A stretch of 64,000 bases of DNA from JABWBP01 sp964522165. GTDB lineage: Bacteria > Calditrichota > Calditrichia > RBG-13-44-9 > J075. This document shows, in pieces, positions 50,480 through 58,462 of this stretch. Made by a program: the position numbers and the translations under genes. The notes under the pieces are model-generated. The model searched no databases, was not told the origin of the DNA, and worked only from the letters and a program-made list of their open reading frames with translations. The stretch spans positions 62,001 to 126,000 of the forward strand of contig CAZFVV010000001.1 in the NCBI GenBank assembly GCA_964522165.1. Reading direction: 5' to 3'. Positions within the stretch are counted from its first letter, which is position 1, and every line of letters begins with the position of its first letter.

Positions 50480-51385
50480 ATGCACGACTTACCTTACCAG
50501 CAGGATCCGGATTGGAAAGCCACCCTGGAGCGTCTCTCCCACATCCGGTTGGAGAATGATTATTCTACCGGGAACGTGGAATTTGTCCGCGAAAGCCTGC
50601 AATCCTTCGACGACCGGGTTCGCGGGGGAGCGGCGCTGGCGGCGGCGGGGTGTTTGTTCGAGCCGAACATCCTCGACCAGGTGATCGGCCTTGCCGAATA
50701 TGACGACAACACGGCCATCCGCAAGGCCGCGGTTCAGGCCCTGGGTGAAGCCATTTCCGAAGGGGTGGAGCAGGGATTGGAAGATGAACACGGCCCCGGC
50801 ACCGCCTTAGACGACGCGGAAGCGTGGGAAGAATACCAATCTGGCGCTTTGCAGGACGATTACTTGCGGGTCAAACACCTGCTCTTCAACCTCCTGGAAT
50901 TTGAAGAGGACCTGGGAATGCAGGAACTGGCCCTCACCGCTCTCTCGGACCTGGGGTTTTTGAACGAAGTGCAGCAGAAGATCGGGGAGTTTTTCGCCAG
51001 CGCTCGCGCGTCCTCCCGGCTGGTGGCGGTTCACGCCATGGGCAAATATCCCCAGTTCTGGAAAGACGAGCTGGAAACCCTGATCACGCCGGATACCCCC
51101 GCCGCGCTCCTGAAAGAAGCCATCAGCGCCAGTTATGCCTCGGAATCCGCCCGGTTGGCCAAAGCCATCGAAAAAGTGCTTTCCCATTCCGACCCGGAAG
51201 TGCTCCGTTACGCCATTTTGACCCTGGCCAACATCAACAAAACCGAAAATTTGCCGGACATCCTCCAGCGTTTCACCCTGCACGAGAACTCCCTGGTGCA
51301 GGAAGCCGCCCGCGACGGCATCGAGATGTACACCCGGGCCAACTTCGATAAATATTTGAAAGACGACCTGGGGATGGATGAATAG
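50480..51385 (+). CDS. HEAT-repeat protein
   Basis: 301 aa, entirely helical. HEAT-like units recur, for example FDDRVRGGAALAAAGCLFEP, NTAIRKAAVQALGEAI, SRLVAVHAMGKYPQFW, PAALLKEAISASYASES and DPEVLRYAILTLANI. Such proteins usually act as scaffolds. No enzyme domain, signal peptide or membrane segment is seen. GAGGAG precedes the ATG by about 9 nt. Its partner is unknown. Confidence 0.85.
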   Translation: MHDLPYQQDPDWKATLERLSHIRLENDYSTGNVEFVRESLQSFDDRVRGGAALAAAGCLFEPNILDQVIGLAEYDDNTAIRKAAVQALGEAISEGVEQGLEDEHGPGTALDDAEAWEEYQSGALQDDYLRVKHLLFNLLEFEEDLGMQELALTALSDLGFLNEVQQKIGEFFASARASSRLVAVHAMGKYPQFWKDELETLITPDTPAALLKEAISASYASESARLAKAIEKVLSHSDPEVLRYAILTLANINKTENLPDILQRFTLHENSLVQEAARDGIEMYTRANFDKYLKDDLGMDE

Positions 51386-51515
51386 CGCAGGGGCAGGAGC
51401 AGGGGATAGCCGTGGGAGCGGTGGCTTCGCCATAGGGCAAGTAGAATTCGCTATCGCGTATTTTCCTGCCGCCTACTGCTCCTGCCACCTGCCCCTGCCC
51501 CTGCTCCCGCTCCTG
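51386..51515. repeat. Word-repeat hairpin, GGCAGGAGCAGG family, copy 3
   Basis: The 5' arm is short (GCAGGGGCAGGAGCAGGGG); the 3' arm is long (CTGCTCCTGCCACCTGCCCC and on). The core has GAGCGGTGGCTTCGCCATAG (51416-51435) and GTAGAATTCGCTATCGCGTA (51441-51460), which differ from copy 2 by one base and none respectively. A T-run (CCTGTTTTTTTA) follows, so it may also end transcription. It lies at the HEAT gene stop codon. The remaining gap to 51801 holds no gene that I can support. Confidence 0.85.
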
Positions 51516-51801
51516 TTTTTTTAAATTTCCTTTTATCCAAAACTTGATTTTATCCCCCCCGCTTGATATTTTCTTTGCCAATATTGGGACGTTCGTCATC
51601 GTTATGGGAGAAGCAAAGTGTCTGTGCCATTGTTTGTACGCGTAATTTTAGTGACTCTACTGCTCTGGTTGCTCAAGTCCTGCCAAATGCTATTATAACC
51701 CGGCCGCCAGAATTTCGAACGCGCCCGGCCCAGGCGGGTCCGGCGTCCACCGCACTTCCTGCTCGGCAAAGAACGCGAACCAGGAGGATGAATAATTCGC
51801 A

Positions 51802-52956
51802 ATGAACGCTGTAAAAGAGTTTGCCGTTTCTATGGTCAGAAAAAGACATCGCCGGGAATTTACCCTGGTTTTTGAGATAAAAGCCGCCCTCCTCCCGGAC
51901 CAGCGACCGGTGTATATTACCGGCAATCATAAAGAGTTGGGAAATTGGGAACCGGGCATGATTGCCCTGGAACAAGAGTCTCCCGGGCTTTGGACAGGAG
52001 AATTCTCCTTCCGCAAGAATACCCAGTTGCAATATAAATTTACCCGCGGCTCCTGGGATACCGAAGCCGTGAACGAGCGCGGCGCCCCCTTTTTCAACCA
52101 TCACGTGAAGGTGGTAAGAGACCAGCGCATCCGCATTGATATTCCCCACTGGAAAGATACCTTTCCGGCAAACGGCCAATCCGGCGAGGGCAAACCGGAA
52201 GACCGCATCACTGGCGCGGTGCGCTTTCACCGCCAGATGGAAGGAGAAGGCCTGCTGCCCCGGGATATCGTCGTCTGGCTTCCTGCCGGCTACAAAACCC
52301 GGAAAAATAAGCGCTACCCGGTGCTCTACATGCACGACGGCCAGAATATTTTCGACCCCGTGACCGCGTACGCGGGAGTGGATTGGGAAGCGGACGAGAC
52401 CGCCACCCGCCTGATCAAACAGAAAAAAATGCGCGACATCATTATCGTAGGAATTTACAACACCAAAGACCGCGACCTGGAGTATTCCCTTTCCCCGAAG
52501 GGGAAATTATACCAGCATTTCATCGTCGAGCGGTTGAAACCGTTCATCGACCAGACTTATCGCACCCTGCCCGGCCGGGAGCACACCGCTATCATGGGTT
52601 CTTCTTTAGGGGGATTGGTCTCTTTCTTGTTGATATGGCAATATCCCCGGATATTTTCCCTGGCGGGATGTTTGTCGCCCTCGTTCGTTTACCGGCGGGA
52701 ACAGGCCGTCAAATTCCTTAAAAAAAGCCCCGCGCCGGAAGAACCGGTTCGCATATTTATGGATTGCGGCGGAAGGGGAGGGGAACGGCTGCTCTACCGA
52801 GGCTGTAAAAAAGTGCTGCGAATCCTGCGCCGAAAGGGCATTTCCCCCGGCAAAGATTTCCAGTTTTATTATGACGCAAAAGCCGACCACTCCGAAGCCG
52901 CCTGGGCGGCGCGGCTGTGGCGGCATTTCGAGTTCCTCTTCCCGCCTGCGGAATAA
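51802..52956 (+). CDS. CBM20-like domain plus alpha/beta-hydrolase esterase
   Basis: 384 aa. The N-terminal domain (residues about 18-115) resembles the starch-binding CBM20 fold (VYITGNHKELGNWEPG, LWTGEFSFRKNTQLQYKFTRGSW). The rest is a putative esterase of the Fes/esterase-D type: YPVLYMHDGQNIFD, the nucleophile Ser in IMGSSLGGLVSF, a likely acidic residue in FMDCGG and His in KADHSEAAW. No signal peptide is evident. AGGAGG (51782-51787) is 14 nt from the ATG, with a 5-codon frame between them. The substrate may be an ester of a glucan or a siderophore; this is unproven. Confidence 0.85.
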   Translation: MNAVKEFAVSMVRKRHRREFTLVFEIKAALLPDQRPVYITGNHKELGNWEPGMIALEQESPGLWTGEFSFRKNTQLQYKFTRGSWDTEAVNERGAPFFNHHVKVVRDQRIRIDIPHWKDTFPANGQSGEGKPEDRITGAVRFHRQMEGEGLLPRDIVVWLPAGYKTRKNKRYPVLYMHDGQNIFDPVTAYAGVDWEADETATRLIKQKKMRDIIIVGIYNTKDRDLEYSLSPKGKLYQHFIVERLKPFIDQTYRTLPGREHTAIMGSSLGGLVSFLLIWQYPRIFSLAGCLSPSFVYRREQAVKFLKKSPAPEEPVRIFMDCGGRGGERLLYRGCKKVLRILRRKGISPGKDFQFYYDAKADHSEAAWAARLWRHFEFLFPPAE

Positions 52957-53062
52957 AAAAACACCAAAACACTCTCTCCTTGCTTTCTGCGGGTAAAAAA
53001 TCCTAAATTGTGCTCAGTATAAATTCAGCGGATTTCCATATTAACCAAGGAGGCAATCTGCC

Positions 53063-53545
53063 ATGGAAAAAAGTCAATATGGAAGAAAAGACCGGCTGAT
53101 CCAACCCAAGCAGCATGATATGTATTTGGGAGCCAGCAAACTGCCCGAACCGACCGTGTGCACCGGATGTAATGCGCTATTCACCAGCGGTCGCTGGACC
53201 TGGAAAGAGCCGCCCGAGGGCGCGCACCGGGCGGTATGCCCGGCCTGCCGGCGCATTGCCGATAATTACCCCGCGGGATTGATCGAGATCACGGGAGCTT
53301 TCTTCCGGGAGCATCGCGAAGAAATCCTGAACCTGGTTCGCAACGTCGAAAGCCAGGAGAAAAACGAGCGCCCCCTGGAGCGAATCATGGCGATTTCACA
53401 GGAAAAAGAGCATACCCAGGTGAGCACCACCGGCGTTCACGTGGCCCGGCGGATTGGGGAAGCGCTGCTACGCTCGTACAAAGGGGATCTGAATTTCCAA
53501 TACGCTGATAGCGCGAAGATCATTCGGGTGTACTGGAAACGGTAA
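53063..53545 (+). CDS. BCAM0308-family protein
   Basis: 160 aa. Two CxxC pairs, CTGC and CPAC, form a probable zinc site with the RRIADNYPAG and FFREHREEILNLVRN segments typical of this uncharacterised family. The C-terminal VSTTGVHVARRIGEALLRSYKG pattern also fits. Its function is unknown; it is often found in proteobacteria and related groups. AAGGAGG precedes the ATG. Confidence 0.85.
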   Translation: MEKSQYGRKDRLIQPKQHDMYLGASKLPEPTVCTGCNALFTSGRWTWKEPPEGAHRAVCPACRRIADNYPAGLIEITGAFFREHREEILNLVRNVESQEKNERPLERIMAISQEKEHTQVSTTGVHVARRIGEALLRSYKGDLNFQYADSAKIIRVYWKR

Positions 53546-53548
53546 TAC

Positions 53549-53663
53549 GGTGTTATAGTGTTTTGGTGTTATGGTGTTTTAGTGTTATCGTTTTGAGGGC
53601 CAGGTTTCCTTAGGCAGGAGAGAGATTCACCCAAACACCCAAACACCCAAACACTAAAACACA
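53549..53663. repeat. Word-repeat hairpin, GTGTTTTGGTGTT family
   Basis: The 5' arm is CGGTGTTATAGTGTTTTGGTG and more; the 3' arm is CCCAAACACCCAAACACTAAAAC. A one-armed remnant (CGGTGTTCAGGTGTTCGTGTG) lies at about 24019-24044. It fills the gap between the BCAM0308 and YbaK genes. Confidence 0.65.
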
Positions 53664-53712
53664 TGAAGAACTTGAATTTTGGAGCGATAACCTTATCCGA
53701 AAGGAGTCTGCC

Positions 53713-54180
53713 ATGCCGGTAAAAAAATTGAAAGATTTTTTGGACCGCGAGCATGTTCGCTATGTGACCATTATCCATTCCCGCGCCTACACCGCCCAGG
53801 AGATCGCCGCCAGCGCCCACATTCCCGGGAAAGAGCTGGCCAAGACCGTAATGGTCAAATTGGACGGTAAAATGGCAATGACGGTGCTGCCCGCCTCCTA
53901 CAAGGTGGATTTCGAGCTTCTGAAAAAGGCCACCGGCTCGAAAACCGCGGAGCTTGCCACGGAAAAGGAATTCAAAAATATGTTTCCCGATTGCGAAGTG
54001 GGCGCCATGCCCCCCTTCGGTAATTTGTATGAGTTGCCGGTTTTCGCAGCCAACAGCCTGCGGGAAGATGAAGAGATCGCCTTCAACGCCGGCTCCCACA
54101 CCGAATTGATGAAACTGTCATTTTCGGATTTCGAGCGCCTGAGCAAGCCGGTATTTCTTAAGTTTTCGCGTCACGCCTGA
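53713..54180 (+). CDS. YbaK/ProX-type aminoacyl-tRNA deacylase
   Basis: 155 aa. The trans-editing fold is recognised by AYTAQEIAASAHIPGKELAKTVMVKLDG with the catalytic lysine, and by VGAMPPFGNLYELPVFA and EIAFNAGSHTELMKLS. It should hydrolyse mischarged aminoacyl-tRNA such as Cys- or Ala-tRNA(Pro). AAAGGAG lies before the ATG. It is the last gene of the plus-strand run. Confidence 0.93.
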   Translation: MPVKKLKDFLDREHVRYVTIIHSRAYTAQEIAASAHIPGKELAKTVMVKLDGKMAMTVLPASYKVDFELLKKATGSKTAELATEKEFKNMFPDCEVGAMPPFGNLYELPVFAANSLREDEEIAFNAGSHTELMKLSFSDFERLSKPVFLKFSRHA

Positions 54181-54292
54181 AGCGCCTGGCGGGCAGTATT
54201 TACAACCCCGAATGAGTGGCCGCCTTTTCCGCAACATGATCCATCGGCGCGGGGAAAAGCTGCCCTCTCCCGCAAGGGGTGTAGAAAAATCT

Positions 54293-54967
54293 CTACAACC
54301 GGTATGCAAAACCGATCATCAAACGCAATTCGAAGCCGGGTTGATTGATCGCTGCATCTGCGTCATCATAAGTATAACCTTCCCGGGGATTGACGTCATC
54401 GCCGTCCGGTGAATAAGCGGTGTCGTGCCCTTGCATTTGGGCGCTGGCGTAATATTCGATTCCCCCGCCGACCAGCAGCGAGAGCCGGGGATTCATCACC
54501 AGGGACGATTCCATTCCCACTCCCCAACCCCACTGGGAACTGGTGACATCAAAATCTTCATTCCCACCGATATACTTGAAATTACCCTTGAACCGGGCGT
54601 GGCGGGGGCCGAAGTAGAGTTTTGCCCCCGGGATGCTTTTGATTTTGAGGGGGTAGAACAGGTCGAACTGGTATATCCGGATGTTGCCATGTTTTTCCGG
54701 GGTGCCGTTGGTGGCGTCGTTGATGAAAATTTTTCTGGCCTCGGCGGCGTTGCCGGGATTCAGCCAGATGTAGCCGATGCTCAGCCGGGCGGATAAGGGG
54801 ATACTTTTGGTAAAGTTGTAAGCGCTGGCGTGTAGCTGAATGCTGGTTCCGCTGTAATAACCCAGGTTCATTCCCGCGGCAAATTCTCCCCCTGCCGCCT
54901 CCCCGCCAGGAAAAAATCCGATCATTCCGATTAAAATAGCGCACTTTTTTACAAGCTCGAAGCTCAT
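54293..54967 (-). CDS. Outer-membrane beta-barrel protein
   Basis: 224 aa from the ATG at 54967, which has AGGAGG at 54972-54977. A signal peptide (VKKCAILIGMIGFFPGGEAAGG) precedes alternating beta strands such as GMNLGYYSGTSIQLHASAYN, QFDLFYPLKI and LLVGGGIEYYAS, ending in the aromatic LMIGFAYRL, a typical barrel end. Function is unknown. An upstream in-frame start at 55030 would add 21 residues with no better ribosome site. Confidence 0.82.
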   Translation of the reverse strand: MSFELVKKCAILIGMIGFFPGGEAAGGEFAAGMNLGYYSGTSIQLHASAYNFTKSIPLSARLSIGYIWLNPGNAAEARKIFINDATNGTPEKHGNIRIYQFDLFYPLKIKSIPGAKLYFGPRHARFKGNFKYIGGNEDFDVTSSQWGWGVGMESSLVMNPRLSLLVGGGIEYYASAQMQGHDTAYSPDGDDVNPREGYTYDDADAAINQPGFELRLMIGFAYRL

Positions 54968-55034
54968 CTTACCTCCTGTAAGTTTTTTTATGCTATCCTT
55001 TTCACAAAACTCAAGCAAGTAAAATGCCACATCG

Positions 55035-55185
55035 GAAAAGAAGCGGTTTACCCCTTCGGGGCTTTGTCACGGAATTTATTCTGCAAAGAGGGGAAACTTA
55101 CACCATGTTCAAAACGAATTTTGTGGCAAAGCCACTCCTTCGGAGCACTCCTGTTGCGCCCGGGCGGCAGCGCGCCAAATAATGT
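55035..55185. repeat. Possible decayed relative of the GGCAGG-family core
   Basis: AAGCGGTTTACCCCTTCGGG plus GCTTTGTCACGG (55040-55072) resembles the core of copy 1 at 15804-15860, and GTGGCAAAGCCAC (55122-55134) is the opposite-strand version of the GTGGCTTTGCCA word in copies 2 and 3. No long word-repeat arms are present. Similarity is partial. Confidence 0.35.
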
Positions 55186-55228
55186 AAAAAATCGGCACAG
55201 GGAATTTACTTCGGGGCAGTAAGGAGGC

Positions 55229-56392
55229 TCACCCCGCCAGCACCCGGGGAATTTCGCGATTGATCCGCGATACGATCTCGTAATTGATGGTTCCGCACAT
55301 GCCCGCCAGTTGCTCGGCGCTGATCTCCTCCTCGCCCTGGCGGCCGAGCAGCACCGCTTCATCTTCCAATTGCGCATCCGGAATATCGGTTACATCGACC
55401 ATCAGCAAATTCATGCACACCCGCCCCCGCACCGGGGCGTGTTTTCCGCGGATGAGCACGTAGCCCTGGTTGGAAAGGCCGCGGTCGTAACCGTCCGAAT
55501 ATCCCACCGGCAGCACCGCGATGCGGGAATTGCGGGTGGTTTTGTAGGTGCGCCCGTAGCCGATGGTATCGCCGGCCTTCAAATCTTTGAGCTGGGTGAT
55601 GCGGGTTTTCCAGGTCAATACCGGGCGGAGGATCTTCTCCACGTCATTGTCATATTTGATTTTGTAGGAGACCAGGGTTTCCCGGGAGGGCCACAAACCA
55701 TACTGGCCGATGCCTAAGCGCACCATATCGAGGTGGGTTTCCCGGAAGAGCAGGGCCGCGGCGGTGCAGGCGCTGTGCCGCTTGAGCACCGGGAAACCGG
55801 TCTGCCGGATGGCCTCGCTCATCTCCTCGAACCGCCGGATTTGTTGAAAGGCGTAGTCGTGGCTGGTGGTATCTTCGATGTTGGCGAAGTGGGTATAAAC
55901 GCCTTCCAACTGCACCGCCGGGCTTTCCTGCAGGGCGCGCAGGAACCCGCCCAATTCTTCCCGGCCGATTCCCTGGCGATGGGTGCCGGTTTCCAACTTC
56001 AAATGAACGCGGGCGGTTTTTTGCAGCCGGGCGGCCGCCTCCTGCAAGTGCAGGATGGTTTCCCGGTCGAACGCCACTAAACGAAAGTTCTCTGCGACCG
56101 CGTTTCCCAGGAGCGGGGTCGGCACCGGGCCCATGATCAAAACATCCTGGGAGAAGCCCGCGTTGCGCAATTTAAGCGCCTCTTCCAGGGAGTGAACGGA
56201 GAAAGAATCCGCCCCGTGCTTTACCGCCAATCCGGCGATAGCCTGCCAGCCGTGGCCGTAGGCGTTGGCTTTCACCACCACGGAAAGCTCCGGCCCCGGC
56301 CCGATGATTTTGCGAAAAAAATTTAAATTATGGGCGTACGCCGATTCGGAAATCTCCACCCAGGTGGTGTAAAAGCGGGTCGAGTCTATCAT
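55229..56392 (-). CDS. alr: Alanine racemase
   Basis: 387 aa. The PLP lysine lies in VVVKANAYGHGW (residues about 35-46), the catalytic tyrosine region is DTIGYGRTYKTTRNSRIAVLP, and the C-terminal RVCMNLLMVDVTDIP motif follows. It makes D-alanine for peptidoglycan in the cytoplasm. GAGAGG precedes the ATG. It stands alone between two beta-barrel genes. Confidence 0.96.
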   Translation of the reverse strand: MIDSTRFYTTWVEISESAYAHNLNFFRKIIGPGPELSVVVKANAYGHGWQAIAGLAVKHGADSFSVHSLEEALKLRNAGFSQDVLIMGPVPTPLLGNAVAENFRLVAFDRETILHLQEAAARLQKTARVHLKLETGTHRQGIGREELGGFLRALQESPAVQLEGVYTHFANIEDTTSHDYAFQQIRRFEEMSEAIRQTGFPVLKRHSACTAAALLFRETHLDMVRLGIGQYGLWPSRETLVSYKIKYDNDVEKILRPVLTWKTRITQLKDLKAGDTIGYGRTYKTTRNSRIAVLPVGYSDGYDRGLSNQGYVLIRGKHAPVRGRVCMNLLMVDVTDIPDAQLEDEAVLLGRQGEEEISAEQLAGMCGTINYEIVSRINREIPRVLAG

Positions 56393-56406
56393 CTCAAGGA
56401 CCTCTC

Positions 56407-56491
56407 TTACGCAATACGCAATACGAAATAAGCCTTACGTTTTACGCATTACGTATTGCGTATTCCGTAATCCGTAAAACGTAATGCGTAA
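56407..56491. repeat. Word-repeat hairpin, GCGTAATACG family, copy 4
   Basis: TTACGCAATACGCAATACG and TTACGTTTTACGCATTACGT words face TGCGTATTCCGTAATCCGT and AAAACGTAATGCGTAAC. It fills the gap between the beta-barrel gene and alr. Its loop does not resemble those of copies 1 and 2. Confidence 0.7.
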
Positions 56492-56507
56492 CATCAGTTG
56501 ATCATCA

Positions 56508-58286
56508 TCAATCGAACAATACCCAGTCCACCCCGATGCGAAGGATGCGCAGGTATTCGAAGGTGTCCTGAATAAAAAAGTAATCTTCCGAGACCAGGTT
56601 CTCCCAGATAAAAAACACCGCGGCCCCCCGGAAATGCGCCTGGATGCGGAAATCGCTGAGGTAGTAGGGGCCGGTCTCGAACTCCGTCAGCCGGTATTGC
56701 GATAGCAGCCGGTTGAATTGTATGATTTGAAAATATCCCACGTAGCGCCAGGTGAAAACCCCGTCCAATTTCAGCGCGTTCTTGAACATCGGAAAGGAAA
56801 TTTTTACCATGCTGACGTTGCTGATCTGCGGGGCAAACGCTTCTTTGTAATTGTGATTGTAACTGAAATCGTTTCGCAACTGTAAGCGCCAGAGATCCCA
56901 TCCCGCCTGAACCCGCACCCCGCGGTTTTCAACGCTTCTCTTCTCCCAGCGCAGGCTGTCTTGCAGCACGAAGGGATAATCGCGGGTGCGAAACGCGAAC
57001 GGCTCTCCCTGCACCCACAGGGAAGGGGTGAGGTTGATCTTCAGGAGCAGGCTGGCGCCCTGGCGTTGGATAAAATGCTCCCCCGGGTACGCGGGAATGG
57101 AGTCATGGTTGAAACTGCGCCAGAGCAGGGGAATGGCCTGGGGAGCGGAGAACGCCGCCGCCCCGATTTTCAGGCGCTTGCCGGGGTTGGCTTCGAGCGC
57201 GGCGGAGGCCGTTCCCCCATTTCCCGCCTCGCTGTTAGCGTAAGCGCCGCCTTCCGCCCGGAAGCTAAAACCGCTTTTCCGCCAGTGAAAAAAAGCCCGG
57301 GCGCTGCCGTCGCTTTCGCTGCGGCTGAACCAGAAGCGTTTCCCTTCATTGGTGAACCAGCGGCTGTTGAGGCGGATTCCGGCCGCAGCGGAAGAAAAAT
57401 TGTGGAAGTAGGCGGCGTCGAGGTGCGCCAGTTTGGAGCGGTTTTCCCGCTGCCGGTCGCTTCCCCGGGTGTAGCGGTCCTGCATCGCCTGGTAGCCGGG
57501 AACGATTTCCAGGGAGTCCCGCTCCCCCAATCGTCCGGCTAATTTTACCCAGGCGATATCGGCGATCAACTTGAACTTGTCGCTGCTGGTTGCCAACTCC
57601 TCCGGGCCTAAATTAAACCCGTGGCGCATGTGCCAGTAGAAAATATCTGCGTTCCACTTCTCGCCCAACTGCCAATGGATCTGCCCCCGGTAGGTGTTGA
57701 CCTTGAAGTCGGAATTATCCGCTCCTTCGGAACCGTCCCCCACAAAATTGGAGCCGGAAAGCTGCACGTAATTTTTACGGCTGAGGCGCTGGAGAAAGTT
57801 GATGTCCACCAGGGATAATCCCAGGGTGTAATCCTGGGAAAAGATCACCCGGGTGGCCGGTTGGGGGGAAACCGGCGCCGGCGGCCGGTAGGATTCATGC
57901 AGGTCGCCGAAGTGATAGGTTGTTTGGGCAATTTGATAATAGGGAATCCACTGCTCGTTCCAAAACCCGCTTACCGGGTCGAAGAGCCGTTTCCCGGCGA
58001 ACTCGAATTGATACAGCCCCGCGGGCATCCCCTTGTAAGTGTTCACCGCCAGGCGGCCGCGCTGGGTAAAGTCCAGGGGATAGAAATCCGAACGGTAGGA
58101 GCGCAATTCCTGGTCGTTGAGCGCGCCGACAAGGGGAATATCGTTCGTTTCCAGAGAGATAAGGGAATCTTTAGGGGTAATATCTTTAGCGGCGGTGGAA
58201 TCTTCTGCGCTGCGCTGCGCCAGGGCGGGGTTCGCCGGGGAAAAGAAAATCAACCAGAACAATAACGCTGCCGCAATGCGAATCAT
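56508..58286 (-). CDS. Putative outer-membrane porin-like beta-barrel
   Basis: 592 aa. The signal peptide is MIRIAAALLFWLIFFSPANP and ends ALAQ. After an acidic linker, residues about 110-590 form many amphipathic strands (VNTYRGQIHWQLGEKWNADI, AARALEANPGK-like turns, YFQIIQFNRLLSQYRLTEFE) ending VDWVLFD. There is no TonB box or plug. It resembles large 'putative porin' families of the FCB group. Substrate is unknown. It lies downstream of the 1265-aa protein on the same strand. Confidence 0.8.
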   Translation of the reverse strand: MIRIAAALLFWLIFFSPANPALAQRSAEDSTAAKDITPKDSLISLETNDIPLVGALNDQELRSYRSDFYPLDFTQRGRLAVNTYKGMPAGLYQFEFAGKRLFDPVSGFWNEQWIPYYQIAQTTYHFGDLHESYRPPAPVSPQPATRVIFSQDYTLGLSLVDINFLQRLSRKNYVQLSGSNFVGDGSEGADNSDFKVNTYRGQIHWQLGEKWNADIFYWHMRHGFNLGPEELATSSDKFKLIADIAWVKLAGRLGERDSLEIVPGYQAMQDRYTRGSDRQRENRSKLAHLDAAYFHNFSSAAAGIRLNSRWFTNEGKRFWFSRSESDGSARAFFHWRKSGFSFRAEGGAYANSEAGNGGTASAALEANPGKRLKIGAAAFSAPQAIPLLWRSFNHDSIPAYPGEHFIQRQGASLLLKINLTPSLWVQGEPFAFRTRDYPFVLQDSLRWEKRSVENRGVRVQAGWDLWRLQLRNDFSYNHNYKEAFAPQISNVSMVKISFPMFKNALKLDGVFTWRYVGYFQIIQFNRLLSQYRLTEFETGPYYLSDFRIQAHFRGAAVFFIWENLVSEDYFFIQDTFEYLRILRIGVDWVLFD

Positions 58287-58328
58287 CGATTTAAGCTGCC
58301 TTCCGCCGTGTCACTGGGGAATAGAGAC

Positions 58329-58460
58329 CTAAAACCTTCGAGGTCTTCCTTGAAAGGGCAAAATATACGCCGAAGCGCCGGGGAATGCAATCATTTGCAT
58401 GGTTGGATGGTTAAATGGTTAAATGGTTATCTTGCTCACTTACCCATCCAACCATCCAAC
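58329..58460. repeat. GACCTC hairpin and GGTTGGATGG word-repeat
   Basis: GACCTAAAACCTTCGAGGTC (58329-58348) is a small hairpin. It is followed by ATGGTTGGATGGTTAAATGG repeats (58399-58430) facing CCCATCCAACCATCCAAC (58443-58460), a fifth word-repeat family with the same G-rich-first layout. The second arm reaches the stop codon region of the 1265-aa gene. Confidence 0.65.
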
Positions 58461-58462
58461 GG

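Noticed and set aside
55048..55377. Minus-strand frame overlapping the end of alr
   Set aside because: Overlaps the alanine racemase gene in another frame and runs through non-coding repeat-like sequence.
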